Shown: positions 36,135 to 46,827, counted from the stretch's first letter. The stretch is DNA of 64,000 nt from Bacteroides coprosuis DSM 18011 (GCA_000212915.1 CM001167.1:1976780-2040779), one strand, 5' to 3'. Numbers and translations: made by a program. The notes: generated by a model from the sequence alone, not told the origin.

Positions 36135-37139
36135 TTATTCTTCATTCAAGCGAATAGAAGACACAAAATAGTCGTAGTTTTCATCCAAACTATCTTTATC
36201 TGACACAACAGCTATTTGGTAAAACCTCCCTTTATACATTAAATTGAGCATCTTTACATAATTGATTGCCTCATTCTGTTCATTCTCTGAAGGTTTCTCT
36301 GTTACCTTATATTCAAACTCATAAGCAGACAAACCATTGTATTCTATCGGATTAATCTTAACTTCCCCCTCTTCTATCTTATTCAGGTATAGTTTAAGAT
36401 ACTCATCGGCTTTACCATTGATCTCATATACAAAGATAAAAGCAAAAGAAGAGACCACCTCGGTGGGTTTGCTAGAATAGGCATGTGTAAGTCTTCGAAT
36501 GTCATAATCCCAATTATTCTCAAAAGCAATAACCGATTTATTCACTACCATATTAAACTCAGCAGGAATAACTAAGTCAATATCTTTGTATACCCTAAGC
36601 CCCTCGTGGGTTTCAATAAAGCTAGGCAGTGCATATTCATTTTCCCGAATGGAATTGTATAAACGTACAGCTTCTTCTTTATTAATATTTTGCCCACTAT
36701 AAAAGATATTATAATAATAATCTTTGCAGTGCTTCATCATATACCAATCATCGGTATCTGCTGAACCCTTAGAGTATTTATAATGACGGATGCTATCATC
36801 TCCCTCTACAAACTGAAGTTTGTGATTCCCTTGTGCATTACGTTCATCTACCTCTTTTGTAACCAAGTCCACATAGGAAATAGATGAATCGGGGATGACT
36901 TTCCGAATCAAAATCATATTGGCATAATCAGGATTATCTTTATTCTCGTGTTGTAGCAGAATGCGTAAGGGCTCATCTACTATTTTTTCATAAGCACGAG
37001 AAGCATTAAAAGAGAATGTAGAGTCGATGGCATGATAAGTTTGTAACTCTCCCTCACCCTCTTGACCTAATGTTCCTTTACAAGCACTTAAAGTAAGAGT
37101 CGCCAATAGATAGATGGCTAAAAGTATATTTTTGGGCAT
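36135..37139 (-). CDS. Lipoprotein of paralogous pair, copy A
   Basis: A 334-residue lipoprotein, lipobox ATLTLSAC-K (Cys20). Upstream member of the tandem pair, 106 bases before copy B on the same strand. The shared pattern includes DSIRHYKYSKGSADTDDWYM and, near the end, MLNLMYKGRFYQIAVVSDKDS. Between the two genes there is a short inverted repeat (AAAACTCTTAG/CTAAGAGTTT) that may attenuate. No known family; a role in envelope stress or ligand binding would be guesswork. Confidence 0.7.
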   Translation of the reverse strand: MPKNILLAIYLLATLTLSACKGTLGQEGEGELQTYHAIDSTFSFNASRAYEKIVDEPLRILLQHENKDNPDYANMILIRKVIPDSSISYVDLVTKEVDERNAQGNHKLQFVEGDDSIRHYKYSKGSADTDDWYMMKHCKDYYYNIFYSGQNINKEEAVRLYNSIRENEYALPSFIETHEGLRVYKDIDLVIPAEFNMVVNKSVIAFENNWDYDIRRLTHAYSSKPTEVVSSFAFIFVYEINGKADEYLKLYLNKIEEGEVKINPIEYNGLSAYEFEYKVTEKPSENEQNEAINYVKMLNLMYKGRFYQIAVVSDKDSLDENYDYFVSSIRLNEE

Positions 37140-37293
37140 AAATAGTTCTTATTACATATAAAACTGATGTTTATTCAGCATAAATTGTTCTGTACTGCTA
37201 AAGTAATCATTTTAGCTATATTAACATAGTTTTATAAAAAGAAACTTTTTAAAATATTTGTTTTTAACAATTCAATATGAAGATTGGGCTATC

Positions 37294-38583
37294 TTATTTT
37301 ATATCTCTGAGTTCTTTTCCTTTTAATAAGGCATAAAGCGTATGTTTGGGTGAGCCAATAGCTTGAGCAGTATAGATGCCCGTATGTCCCGAAAACAGAT
37401 AAGCCGTTACGCAGGCTAAGCCAAGCCATATTCCTGCTTCTGCCCCAAACAACTCTATACCCATCAGAGTACATGCTATGGGGGTATTGGTAGCTCCTGC
37501 AAAAACAGCCACGAAACCCATACCCGCTAACAGCCCCATAGGCAAGGGAATAATACCAAATAGGGCACTACCCAATGTTGCACCAATGAAGAACAGAGGA
37601 GTAACTTCTCCGCCTTTAAACCCTACACCCAATGTAAAGGTTGTTAATACTATTTTCAGTAAGAAAACATACCCTTCTTGTTGTGTGGTAAAAGATTCTA
37701 CGATAGTGGGTACACCTAAACCTATAAATTTGGTTGTGCCCATTAAAGCGATGATAATTACCAAGATACCTCCACCTATTACAGGACGGAGGGGTGCGTA
37801 TGAAACATACTTTTTAGCCAACTGCGACCAAAATCGAACCATCTTAGAAAAGAGCATTGCTGCTAAACCAAACAAGATGCCTACAAGTAAAACAGAAGCT
37901 ATGTGGAGGGGTGAAATTTCTGGTATAACACCTATTTCATAGTGCGTATGGGCAACACACCACAATGAGTGACAGGTATAGTGTGCAGCAATGGCGGCCA
38001 TAAAGCTGGGAAAAATGGCTTCGTACCGTATTCTGCCAACAACAAGTACCTCTAGTGCGAATACTGCGCCTGCAAGTGGTGTTCCAAAAACAGAGGCAAA
38101 ACCAGCACTTACTCCTATAATTATCATAATTCGTCTATCTCTTTTCTTAAAATGAAGCCAAGAAGAGAGTTTATCGCTGATAGCCCCACCCATCTGCACA
38201 GCCGTTCCTTCTCGTCCTGCCGAACCCCCAAAGAGATGGGTTAATACTGTTCCTATAAAGACCAACGGAGCCATGCGAAAGGGAATGATATTTTTGGGAT
38301 GATGAATCTCTTCGATCAGATAGTTATTCCCCTTATCAGAACCTTTGCCGTAATAGTGATAAAGTAAACCGATTACCAAGCCTGCTAAAGGAAGCAAGGC
38401 AATGATCCATAAGTGTGATTCTCTATAATCGGTTGCCCAGTTTAGGGAAACAAGTAAGGCAGCCGATGCTGAGCCTACTAAGAATCCCACCAAACTAGCT
38501 ACTAATCCCCACTTTAGTAAATAAATGAATAAGGGTATTTGCTCCAATCTATTCCAATAATTTAGGTTTGACATCTTGTCCAT
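37294..38583 (-). CDS. CLC-family anion transporter, probably CLC-F fluoride/proton antiporter
   Basis: A 429-residue polytopic protein of the CLC family. The three anion-pathway segments are present: GSAGREGTAVQMGG (residues 121-134, gating glutamate Glu125), GVSAGFASVFGTPLAGAVFALE, and GVGFKGGEVTPLFFIGATLG. GREGT in place of the common GREGP is a feature I associate with the fluoride-selective or SycA-like branch. The decisive evidence is the fluoride riboswitch at 38727-38781 in its leader. It therefore most likely expels fluoride when the ion enters the cell. ATG at 38583 is used; ATG at 38574 is possible. Confidence 0.9.
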   Translation of the reverse strand: MDKMSNLNYWNRLEQIPLFIYLLKWGLVASLVGFLVGSASAALLVSLNWATDYRESHLWIIALLPLAGLVIGLLYHYYGKGSDKGNNYLIEEIHHPKNIIPFRMAPLVFIGTVLTHLFGGSAGREGTAVQMGGAISDKLSSWLHFKKRDRRIMIIIGVSAGFASVFGTPLAGAVFALEVLVVGRIRYEAIFPSFMAAIAAHYTCHSLWCVAHTHYEIGVIPEISPLHIASVLLVGILFGLAAMLFSKMVRFWSQLAKKYVSYAPLRPVIGGGILVIIIALMGTTKFIGLGVPTIVESFTTQQEGYVFLLKIVLTTFTLGVGFKGGEVTPLFFIGATLGSALFGIIPLPMGLLAGMGFVAVFAGATNTPIACTLMGIELFGAEAGIWLGLACVTAYLFSGHTGIYTAQAIGSPKHTLYALLKGKELRDIK

Positions 38584-38726
38584 CGGGTTTATCCTTTTTA
38601 AAAGTTATAATATAGCAGCGAAGAAAGAGGATACTTATCGGCGAAGAAAGAAAATAAAGGGCATAAAAAAACCACTCCCAATAACTTACGTCCTAAGTAT
38701 CATATCTCGCGGTTATGAGTATGATA

Positions 38727-38781
38727 TCGTAGGAACTATCAGCTATTATTAGCGGTTTATGACAGGGAAGTTCCATTCCCT
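38727..38781 (-). promoter_or_regulatory. Fluoride riboswitch (crcB motif)
   Basis: On the minus strand the leader begins AGGGA-AUGGAACU-UCCCU, a 5-bp stem with an 8-nt loop. Next come AUAAACC and a second stem GCUA-AUAA-UAGC, then UGAUAGUUCCUAC. Loop bases GGAACU pair with AGUUCC in the last segment to form the pseudoknot. The conserved AUG in the loop, the AAAC joining segment and the closing CUGAU...CCUAC match the structurally known Thermotoga fluoride aptamer, which has the same stem and loop sizes. Transcription starts only a few bases upstream. A T7 run at about 38665 may belong to the expression platform. Confidence 0.92.
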
Positions 38782-38791
38782 ATTTGCTTTG

Positions 38792-38823
38792 CAAAAATAG
38801 AAAAGCTTTTTTAATCTCACAAA
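38792..38823 (-). promoter_or_regulatory. Promoter of the fluoride riboswitch-CLC unit
   Basis: Minus strand TTTG (38823-38820), exactly 20 bases, then TATTTTTG (38799-38792): a full match to the Bacteroidota consensus TTTG-N19/20-TAnnTTTG. The start would fall near 38785, directly at the first base of the aptamer. Confidence 0.85.
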
Positions 38824-38910
38824 TTATCGATTCTTAAAATGAGTAAAATAGAACAATCCTTTTCTCTTTTTAAAATCATCTCTTTCTTTTGCTACAACCA
38901 TGAGTTTATT

Positions 38911-38973
38911 CGATCAGGGTTAAGACAGTGTCTTGTCGGTGTCAAAGCATCATCATGTCGGTGTCATGATATT
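38911..38973. repeat. Dispersed TGTCGGTGTCA element, cluster E (2 units)
   Basis: Direct units TGTCGGTGTCA at 38934-38944 and 38956-38966, again 22 bases apart, the second preceded by CATCA and followed by TGATATT. ATCAGGGTTAA stands about 22 bases upstream, as in cluster A. Between the promoter of the CLC gene and the end of the AlkD-like gene. Confidence 0.85.
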
Positions 38974-39017
38974 TTGCCTCCTTGACAACCAAACACTTAC
39001 ATTATTCATTTTTTATC

Positions 39018-39674
39018 CTAAATGTATTTACTTCCTTCTCGAATACTAAGTTTGCTCATCGCATCTCCATGTTGGTTTATGAAGCTCCTTACCCAATCCG
39101 AATCTGTTTTACTGTATTCTCGTAATATCCATCCGATGGCTTTTTGCACAAAGAAATCGGGATGATTTGTATTGTTCAAAATGACCTCGGACAGCAATTC
39201 TAAATCTGTTTCTTCTTTTAAAGATAATTGATAGGCGATGGCTGCTCGCCGCAACCATTTATTATCATCTAAACTCCATGCTCGCATACGCTTTTTTAGT
39301 CTAGGATCTGCTTGTACCATACTAGCTATAACGATATACAATGAATCTACACTATCCCACCACGACTTCGTTGTAATCAGCTTTTCAATAGACTCTAAAT
39401 CTTTAGAAACAAGAAGTGGAGTAACCCGATGTAAGTAATCACAGGCTACATATTGAAGTTCACGATACGGACAATCCCAACATTTCTGTATCAAGCACCA
39501 ATCAACTACTTCATGATATTTTGCTTCTTGGAATAGAGGTTTGGCAATTTTACGACGTTCGGGAGTGGCAATACCTAAAAACGAAAACTGATTTCGCATA
39601 TACTTTTCCATCTGTGCAGCTCTCTCTTTATCTTGTACTGCTTGATATTGCTTGAGTAAACTATTAAAATTCAT
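39018..39674 (-). CDS. AlkD-like DNA alkylation repair protein
   Basis: A 218-residue HEAT-repeat DNA glycosylase of the AlkC/AlkD family that removes alkylated purines without base flipping. The catalytic region is SWWDSVDSL (about 104-112), containing the conserved Asp. DDNKWLRRAAIAYQL and FFVQKAIGWILREYSK are the typical later repeats. The start at 39674 (MNFNSLLKQYQ) matches the family; the upstream ATG at 39710 adds 12 unlikely residues. Single gene, cytoplasmic. Confidence 0.9.
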   Translation of the reverse strand: MNFNSLLKQYQAVQDKERAAQMEKYMRNQFSFLGIATPERRKIAKPLFQEAKYHEVVDWCLIQKCWDCPYRELQYVACDYLHRVTPLLVSKDLESIEKLITTKSWWDSVDSLYIVIASMVQADPRLKKRMRAWSLDDNKWLRRAAIAYQLSLKEETDLELLSEVILNNTNHPDFFVQKAIGWILREYSKTDSDWVRSFINQHGDAMSKLSIREGSKYI

Positions 39675-39709
39675 CCTATTAATATTTAGAGGAGAAGAGA
39701 TATAAAACA

Positions 39710-39754
39710 AAAACTACCTTCATTTATCTGTTTGAGGTAAAAGAAGATAGTTTT
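39710..39754 (-). terminator. Terminator of the 53-residue membrane protein gene
   Basis: AAAACTA-C-CTTC pairs with GAAG-A-TAGTTTT, followed by a T run on the minus strand, 36 bases after the small gene's stop and just before the AlkD-like start. Confidence 0.65.
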
Positions 39755-39789
39755 TATACTTAAATAGTTGAGATAAAATGCGTGGGTTT

Positions 39790-39951
39790 CTACTTGGAGT
39801 GGTTGTAAATCAACAACCCAATTAATCCGATAGATGCGAATACAGCAAATAAAAACGGACGTAATGGAATCCAAGAAAGCAAATAAAGTACCACTGAAAG
39901 TACAATGACTATCAAGGCAAATAATGTAAGAGATTTTTCTTTGGGATTCAT
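39790..39951 (-). CDS. Small two-helix membrane protein (53 aa)
   Basis: ATG at 39951 opens 53 codons, ending in TAG at 39790-39792. After MNPKEKS comes a hydrophobic helix (about 8-26), a WIPLRP turn and a second helix (about 33-48), then YNHSK. This is the layout of many uncharacterised small inner-membrane proteins. It has its own terminator at 39710-39754, so it is transcribed separately from the AlkD-like gene. Confidence 0.6.
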   Translation of the reverse strand: MNPKEKSLTLFALIVIVLSVVLYLLSWIPLRPFLFAVFASIGLIGLLIYNHSK

Positions 39952-40043
39952 ATTATTTTATCTTTAAAATGAATTTATAAATTTATAAAAAATAAGGTAG
40001 AACACAGCCCTTATGTTTATAAAAATCAAGCTCATGTCTTATA

Positions 40044-40556
40044 TTAAAGGATATTCATCACTTCTTCCCAGTTATTAGCTCTCTCGTAAGATGGGTTTTG
40101 GATGTAGATATTGTGAGGTTGAGTAAATATAATTTTCCTGCCCTCAAAGTAGTTTAAGTTTTTAGGGTGATCATCGAGCATTATATCTCCCTTGATTACA
40201 TCTTTTCGACCACACAACACAATCTGTTTCCAATTTATAAACGGAAAATGCTTGTGCATCCATTTTAGTTTTTCAGTTGGACTATTAGGAAATTCCGTTG
40301 CCGAAGAGACAATCAGCAAGTTGTATTTATCATTGAGGTACCGAAGTCCCTGAACACATCCTGGTATCAAAGGTGCTGTTTGAAAGAATCTTGGTCGATG
40401 TACATAAGCATAACCATCTTCAAAGGCTTCACTTTCCATTTTACCATAAAGCGACTCTATCTTGTGTTTTATTCCTTTTTCTTCATATTCTATTTTGAGT
40501 AACTGTGCATAGACATCTGCTAGCACACCATCCATATCAACTAATAATGTTTTCAT
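40044..40556 (-). CDS. 5'(3')-deoxyribonucleotidase, HAD superfamily
   Basis: A 170-residue HAD-like phosphatase of the 5' nucleotidase, deoxy (NT5C) family, which removes phosphate from deoxynucleoside monophosphates. The nucleophile motif DMDGVLAD is at residues 7-14 (Asp7 nucleophile, Asp9 acid). Motif II is SSATEF, the lysine is in KLKWMHKHF, and motif IV is DIMLDDHPKNL with the two metal-binding Asp residues. Length is typical for the bacterial members. Single-gene unit. Confidence 0.92.
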   Translation of the reverse strand: MKTLLVDMDGVLADVYAQLLKIEYEEKGIKHKIESLYGKMESEAFEDGYAYVHRPRFFQTAPLIPGCVQGLRYLNDKYNLLIVSSATEFPNSPTEKLKWMHKHFPFINWKQIVLCGRKDVIKGDIMLDDHPKNLNYFEGRKIIFTQPHNIYIQNPSYERANNWEEVMNIL

Positions 40557-40599
40557 ATCTTAATTTGAGTTTGAAACAAACGTACCGAAAAGAGTTAAC

Positions 40600-42260
40600 A
40601 ACTTATAAGGAGGAATTGTTATTTTTTGGGGAGAGATAAGTATTGAAAAGTTGTATAAAGAATAAGACACAAAAAAGCCTTCTTAGCTGTAGAACACAAA
40701 AATTTGAACAACAAACCTCTGATGGTCTTTCACTAGGAAGGCTTTTAAAAATTGAATTTGGTAATCTCAAGAGAATATTCTAAAGACATAAAAAAAGAGA
40801 TTCGGCACACGAGAATAACGTATGAAAATGAGAGAACCAATTTTTGTATTCTCGTATGCGAACCTTTAAGAAGCCTTCTAATAAACTAAGCATTCATTAT
40901 GCCTAAACTTACTTATCATCTGACAAACTCTAGCATACTTAAAGAAATGCGGCTTCTTTTAATCTTTAACTATCTAAACGTAATCATAAAAACTTCATTT
41001 TAAGTTATCCTTTTACTTGGTGAGAAGTTACCCGCTAGTAACCTCCCCCAAGTTGAGTAAAAGTCTAGAACAATGTGCTCCGTTAAAGCACTACAAATTT
41101 CTATGATGAACTCTATACTCTTCAGGACAATAGAAAAAGGTTGGGTTATAGGATATTTATGGTATAGCTAACAGCATTACTTTAAACGAATAATAAAACC
41201 TTGATCTATCCAGTAAGGTGTAGCATATCCCCACTATTTCAAGAATAAAGCTACACCTCATTTATTGTGATTATTATTATGAAAGTTCCAACTAAAAGAG
41301 GAAACGATATAAGCTTCCTCTTTTTAGAGAAGGTGAAATATTGGTTTTTCTTATTATTATGGACAAACTCAGAATATTCTAAAAAACAACGTCAGCTCCA
41401 TACGCAGGATAAAACCAAGAATACTAACTAATAACCTTCTCTGTTTTCAAATAGTGTATTTATAAATAATTCAAACTCTCCTTAAAGCTGTAAAACCAAC
41501 TTCTTAAAGACAAAATATCAATACTCAGCCTGCAAGCATAACATAAAAGCACGTAAATATTAAACCTAACTAATCTCTAATTAGTATCTCTACTAATCAC
41601 GAATATAACCTAATCACACTACAAGCTGAGTAACTCCTCAATATCATTATATCATAGATCTATTTTTTTACTACCCCAATTTGTGCATGTGACCCTCAAG
41701 ATCATTAGAACTAGCACTACCTATGTACCATAAAAACTAGTTTTAGTCTATATATACAGTTCCATAATCAAGTGGGTCACATGACAAATTTAAGTAGCTT
41801 CATAAGTAGGTTATTGCTAACCTTATACATGAAAAGCAGAATCTAAGAAAGCTTTTCATCAACTGCCCTTATGAAGTATGCAAGCATACTATTGAGTGGA
41901 GTCCCCATATTTACCATACCCACAGTACTTCTTGCATTTTTAAATTAAGCCGAACTTTCCAGACTATTAATTCGCATTGATTTCACTACCCTTAATGTTA
42001 AATCAATTATTCAAATCAAAAGGTCTTTTCTCTATTCACTTACTTCTCGCTTAAACCAGGAACTATGCTATGTCTTTTCCAAAACTTAATCGTAAAAGTA
42101 AATTAGGAATAAAAAAGAGCGACTTTAAACTCTTAGCAGTTTCAACATTTCTAAAAAACGCACAGCCTTCGTTTCCGTTGACTGCATTGCAAAGATGAAA
42201 ATTTCTGATTATTTCTATGTTTAAATAATCCCCAAATGGGTTAAAAATCTACCATAGACA
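40600..42260. other. Long gene-free stretch with inverted repeats
   Basis: About 1.66 kb without a convincing coding frame, the longest such gap in the window. Several hairpins occur: AAAAGCCTTC/GAAGGCTTTT with a long loop (about 40674-40745), CGAGAATA/TATTCTCG (about 40820-40860), a nested structure at 41010-41063, AGGTGTAGC/GCTACACCT (41216-41258) and a terminator-like hairpin at 41295-41324. From about 41400 to 42240 I see nothing. The content suggests untranslated RNA genes or a decayed region. Confidence 0.55.
41010..41325 (+). ncRNA. Candidate structured RNA ending in an intrinsic terminator
   Basis: Three coaxial pairings nest at 41010-41063: CTTTTACT/AGTAAAAG outside, CTTGG/CCAAG in the middle and GTTAC/GTAAC inside, leaving an unpaired CCTCCC-rich strand. 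A 9-bp hairpin follows at 41216-41258, then AAAGAGGAA/TTCCTCTTT with a T run at 41295-41325. No promoter consensus was found, so the 5' end is a guess. Confidence 0.35.
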
Positions 42261-42263
42261 AAA

Positions 42264-42294
42264 AAAAGCCCCTACAGCAATTGTAGGGGCTTTT
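42264..42294 (-). terminator. Terminator of the hybrid two-component gene
   Basis: AAAAGCCCCTACA and TGTAGGGGCTTTT form a perfect 13-bp stem with a 5-nt loop, T-rich on the minus strand, 12 bases past the stop codon. Confidence 0.92.
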
Positions 42295-42305
42295 AATGAT
42301 TTATT

Positions 42306-45300
42306 TTATTCTTCTTTATTGTGAATTTGATGTATATAATCGGATGGAGAAGAACCATATTTCTTCTTAAATGCAGTACTAAAATAACGAGGGTCATTAA
42401 AACCTACACTAAATGCTACTTCAGCAATCTGTACATCTGGATTCTTCTCCATAGCTAGCCGGGCAGCATTCAAACGAATGTGATTAATGAAGGCTATGGG
42501 CGTCAATCCTGTCAATGATTTTAATTTATCATTTAGGGTTGTACGAGAAGTGAACATCTCGCTCACAAACTTAGTTAAGTCAAAATCGGCATCACTCAAG
42601 TATTTGTTTACAGTATCTACTGCCTGTTGCAAGAAGTCTTGATCAATAGAATTATAATCGAGCTCTTTACTATCAAACACCAGCTGTTTACGGAAATCCA
42701 CCTTAACACGTTCAGCTTTCTCAAGCAGATTATCTACACGTGCATAAAGCAATGGGAAACTAGGTGGTTTTGCAAAGTAGCTATCCGCACCATATTTATA
42801 TCCCTCAATCATATCTTCTTCAGTTTGCTTAGCAGTAAGCAAGATAACAGGGATATGGCTATATTCTAAATGCGACTTGGTATATTGGCACAAGGATAGA
42901 CCATCTATCTCGGGCATCATAATATCAGATATAATAATATGAATCTCTTTTTCCTTCAATATATCAATTGCCTCAGCCCCATTAGTGGCTGTAAACACAT
43001 TGTATTTGGAAGAGAAGATACGATTCATAGCATAGAGCAACTCTAAGTTGTCTTCTACCAATAAAAGATGTCTGGTTTCATCAAACTTCACCTCTGAAGA
43101 AGGAAGCTCTTCCCCCTCATCTACTAAAGCATCAATAACCGCATTTTTACGTATCGTAATAGATTCATCTATCTGATAAGGATCGTAAGAGTCTTTATTA
43201 GAAGGAAGCACAATCGTAAAGGTGGAACCAACTCCCACTTTACTTTCCACCTTGATTTCCCCCTTATGTAGGGTTACTAAATCTTTGGTTAGAGCCAATC
43301 CGATACCTGTACCTATGGTATTGTAGCTTCTATATTTTCCTTCGTAAAAGTGTTGAAACAAGGTAGGTAGCAAGTTTTCTTCAATACCCTCACCCGTATC
43401 AATCACAGAAATGACAACCTGATGAGCCAAAGTATTGTAATTGAGTTTTACGGTAATAGAGCCATTCTCTCTATTGTACTTAGCCGCATTGGAAAGCAGG
43501 TTATACATAATTTTATCCACCTTGTCGGGGTCAAAATACACCAAAGTACCCTCGTCCATATTCGACTCAAACGTAATCGTTAGATTTTTCGACTTAATAA
43601 GCGGACGGAAGGATGCAATACTGTTTCTTATAAACAAGTCCAGATCTCCCTGAGTCACACAAAGATGAGCCTTACCTCCTCCCACTTTTCTAAACTCAAG
43701 AATCTGCTGTATCAAACGAATTAATCTTAGAACATTAGTTTTAATACTTTGTATCGCAAGATTTTCCTCCTTTGTGGTGCTTTTAATATCGGCTAGTGAA
43801 GCAGATATAATAGTTAAAGGAGTCATCAGCTCATGCGTAATATTCGTAAAGAACTGAAGCTTATTGTGGTTTACCTCATCGGTTTTTTGCTTACGCAACT
43901 CAATCATCTTTAATTGATGCTTTAGTTTAGAACGGTTGCGTACTGCTCTAATAATTAAGACTATAATTAAGAATAAAGTTAATGTATATAGTACATAAGC
44001 CTTAGTAGATAACCAGAAGGGAGGAAGAACTTTTATAGTAACACTATTCTCAGCATCAAACCACTCTCCACTCACATTGGTACCTTGCATATACAGTTTA
44101 TACGTACCACTTCTCAAGTTACTATAGTGTGCAAAAGATTTTTGATAATCGGTATATATCCAATTGTGATCGTATCCCTCAAGCTTATACGCCAGCAAGT
44201 TTTGACTCGGGTCGGCGTAGTTGAGTACAGCAAACTCTAAGGTAAAGTTGTTTTTATCATGAGATAACGTAATGACATTAGAGTGATCTAGTGATTGAGA
44301 GGTAATAGCCTCCCTCTCCGACTTAGGTAATTCGCGAAAAGACTGATTAAAGATCTTCAAGTCTGTCAGCATAATCGGATAGAAGTTCTTACTAGCTTGT
44401 CGTTCATTGGGCTTAATGTAATTTAATCCGTTATTACCTCCAAAAAACAAGATACCCTTATCCGATTTAAATGAAGCATTCAAGTTAAAAAAGTTATCTT
44501 GCAAGCCATCCGATTTTGTAAAGTGCAATATCTTATCCAGATTATTATTGTCGGGGATACTCAATTCTATTAATCCAGTATTGGTCGTTACCCACAAGTG
44601 TTCCACATCATCCTCAATGATATTGGTAACAATCTGACCGATATACTTGTGCTCTTCAGCATAGGGTTCAAAGCTATTTTTATTTCGATTGAGCAGATAC
44701 AAACCGCCTCCATCACTACCTGTTCACAAGCGATTACTATGATCTACACAAATCGTTAATACATTATCGATCAGACCATTCTTTCGTTGAAGAGTATAAA
44801 AAGAAAGCTCTTTCCCTTTGCCACTATCTTTGATACAAAAGACTCCACTACCATTATTAACGCCCCATATTGCACCATCTTTATCTTGAGCTAAGCTCAG
44901 TATCTGACCTAGTTTGCCAACGGCATTAGCATTGTACACAATATCATATAGAGGGGTATAAACTCCTCTTTTTTCTACCACACCCAAACCTTGTCGGGTA
45001 CCTATCCACAAGCCTCCCTCTCTATCTTCTAGCAAACAAGAAACTCTGTTATCGGTAAAGCTTGGGATAGTGTGAGAGTTGAGTTGGGTTACTTTTCCCG
45101 TCTTCGTATTTAGCACCCATACTCCGTCTTCATTGGTAGCAAAACAGATCTCATCTTGCTCTCTACGAGCAACAATAGCACGGATAGAAGTAATGCCCTT
45201 GGGCAAATCCGTAAACTCTTTGAGTTCGCTATAATGCTTATAAGAACCTGTAACAATATCATAAGCAATAAAGCCAAAGCCCTTAATCCCAATCCATAAT

Positions 45301-46433
45301 ATACGGAGGTCATCATAATAAATGCTTTGTACAGAGCGAGTATTAAACTGACGCATCACCTTATCCAGAGAGATCGTTTTAAAATAAGGTTTAGTGGGAA
45401 TCACTTTAGATACTCCCCCTCCATACATACCTATCCATATTACACCATCACGAGAAGAGGTTATACTACTCACTTCACTAAAGGGCAAACTATGTTTTTT
45501 ACTCTCATCGGGAAAATAGTTTTGGAACTGATCTTGATCACTATCCATATTCAACAAACTCAATCCCTTACGAGATCCAATCCATAAATTACCCGATTCT
45601 TTATCTTCGTACAACGAATAAACAACATCATCTAAAAGTGAATTTAAGTCGTTCTCTCTATTTTTGTAATGACGAATAGCTGTTTTGGCAGAGTCGTTAG
45701 GGTTAATAATTTTATACAAACCATCTCCTGCAGTACCTACCCAGATGTTTTCAGAGGAATCTTGATAGATGGTGTTAGCATAAGAATCAAAATTGGGAAG
45801 ATGAACCTGATGTAGTGTTTTAGAGCTGACATGATACTTATATAGCTCTTTATTCCAAGTACCCACCCAGATGTTTTCTTGCCTATCTAGACAGATACTT
45901 TTGATATCATCACCAGCTACGGCATTGACCACTTTCTTTCTATCGGGAGAAATGTATAGTAGTCCTTTGTTGGACCCGATCCATACTTCATTGTTTTTGG
46001 TAACAATAATACCTCCTTCGACAATCACATTATCCAGTAAAGGATGCTTCATATCGGTTGTCTTTCCCGATACCTTATCGAGCAGCACCAACCCTGCATT
46101 CGTACCCACCCACAAAGTAGAATTAAAATCTTCTACTACATAATTCACCATATTATTGATTGCTCCCTTTTCTGCCGAATAACCTAGCTTTGTATTCAAG
46201 TAGGAAAAGCCATCGTAGCGAACTAATCCATTGTAAGTAGCAAACCACATATAACCTTCTCTATCTTGATAGATATTCTGAATCTCCTTCGATGGAATAT
46301 TGTCAGAAATATCTACAAAGGAAACAAGATCGGTTTTTTTGTTGGCAGCATGAATCCCTTCAGAGTGAGAGATTCCGATTATGCAGATAAGTGCCATTAC
46401 TAAATAGGCATAAGGTAGCTTTAACTTTATCAT
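42306..46433 (-). pseudogene. Hybrid two-component system regulator (HTCS) with in-frame nonsense codon
   Basis: A single frame of 1,376 codons interrupted once, by TGA at 44726-44724 (codon 570). The N-terminal 790 residues are a periplasmic sensor: a signal peptide, about 14 two-component propeller repeats (LWVGTNAGLV, VWIGSNKGLLY, LWIGSRKGLSLL) and a Y_Y_Y domain. Then come one transmembrane helix, a HisKA domain (FFTNITHELMTPLT), an ATPase domain (GTGIGLALTKDL), a receiver (SDIMMPEIDGL) and an AraC helix-turn-helix. The stop replaces the Trp of a propeller repeat (RL-stop-TGSDGGG), as a TGG to TGA change would. The downstream part has no ATG near its start and could not be a separate sensor. 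HTCSs normally control glycan-use loci; the lipoprotein genes upstream may be its targets. Confidence 0.88.
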
Positions 46434-46756
46434 AAATTTTGTGCAAAATGTAATTTAAAGGATTCTTCTTGTTTCCTAAATTACTCAGAAAACAATATCC
46501 CTACCGAAGGTATTTAATTCTAATATAATACGCTTTAGAACTCTCTTGTTAGGGTAAATCTTCTACTTGATTAGGTATATTTTTAACCTAAAATCAATCT
46601 AGCAACTACTAAATTACAATATAAATAGTCAACACCTAAATAATATCCCAACCTTTTTTTAAGTAAATAAAGTATATTCTTTTTATCTAGATAAGCACTC
46701 CGTTTTTGAGGTGGGGTTGGAATTAAGCAGTTTCATAGGAAGAGATTAGGATAGAC

Positions 46757-46790
46757 AAAAAAGGACCTATGCTCAAAAACATAGGTCCTT
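46757..46790 (-). terminator. Terminator of PCMD gene 2
   Basis: AAGGACCTATG and CATAGGTCCTT, 11-bp perfect stem, 8-nt loop, T run on the minus strand. Confidence 0.88.
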
Positions 46791-46827
46791 CTATTCTTAA
46801 ATGATTGCTAAAGCAAACTTAATAAGT

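Noticed and set aside
42306-44702. Downstream HTCS part as an independent kinase gene starting with TTG
   Set aside because: The frame is continuous with the upstream part through one TGA codon, the first residues continue a propeller repeat, and no signal peptide or ribosome site precedes the TTG.
44724-44726. UGA read as tryptophan by genetic recoding
   Set aside because: Many other genes use TGA as a normal stop (for example leuB and the leader peptide) and TGG for Trp, so the standard code applies.
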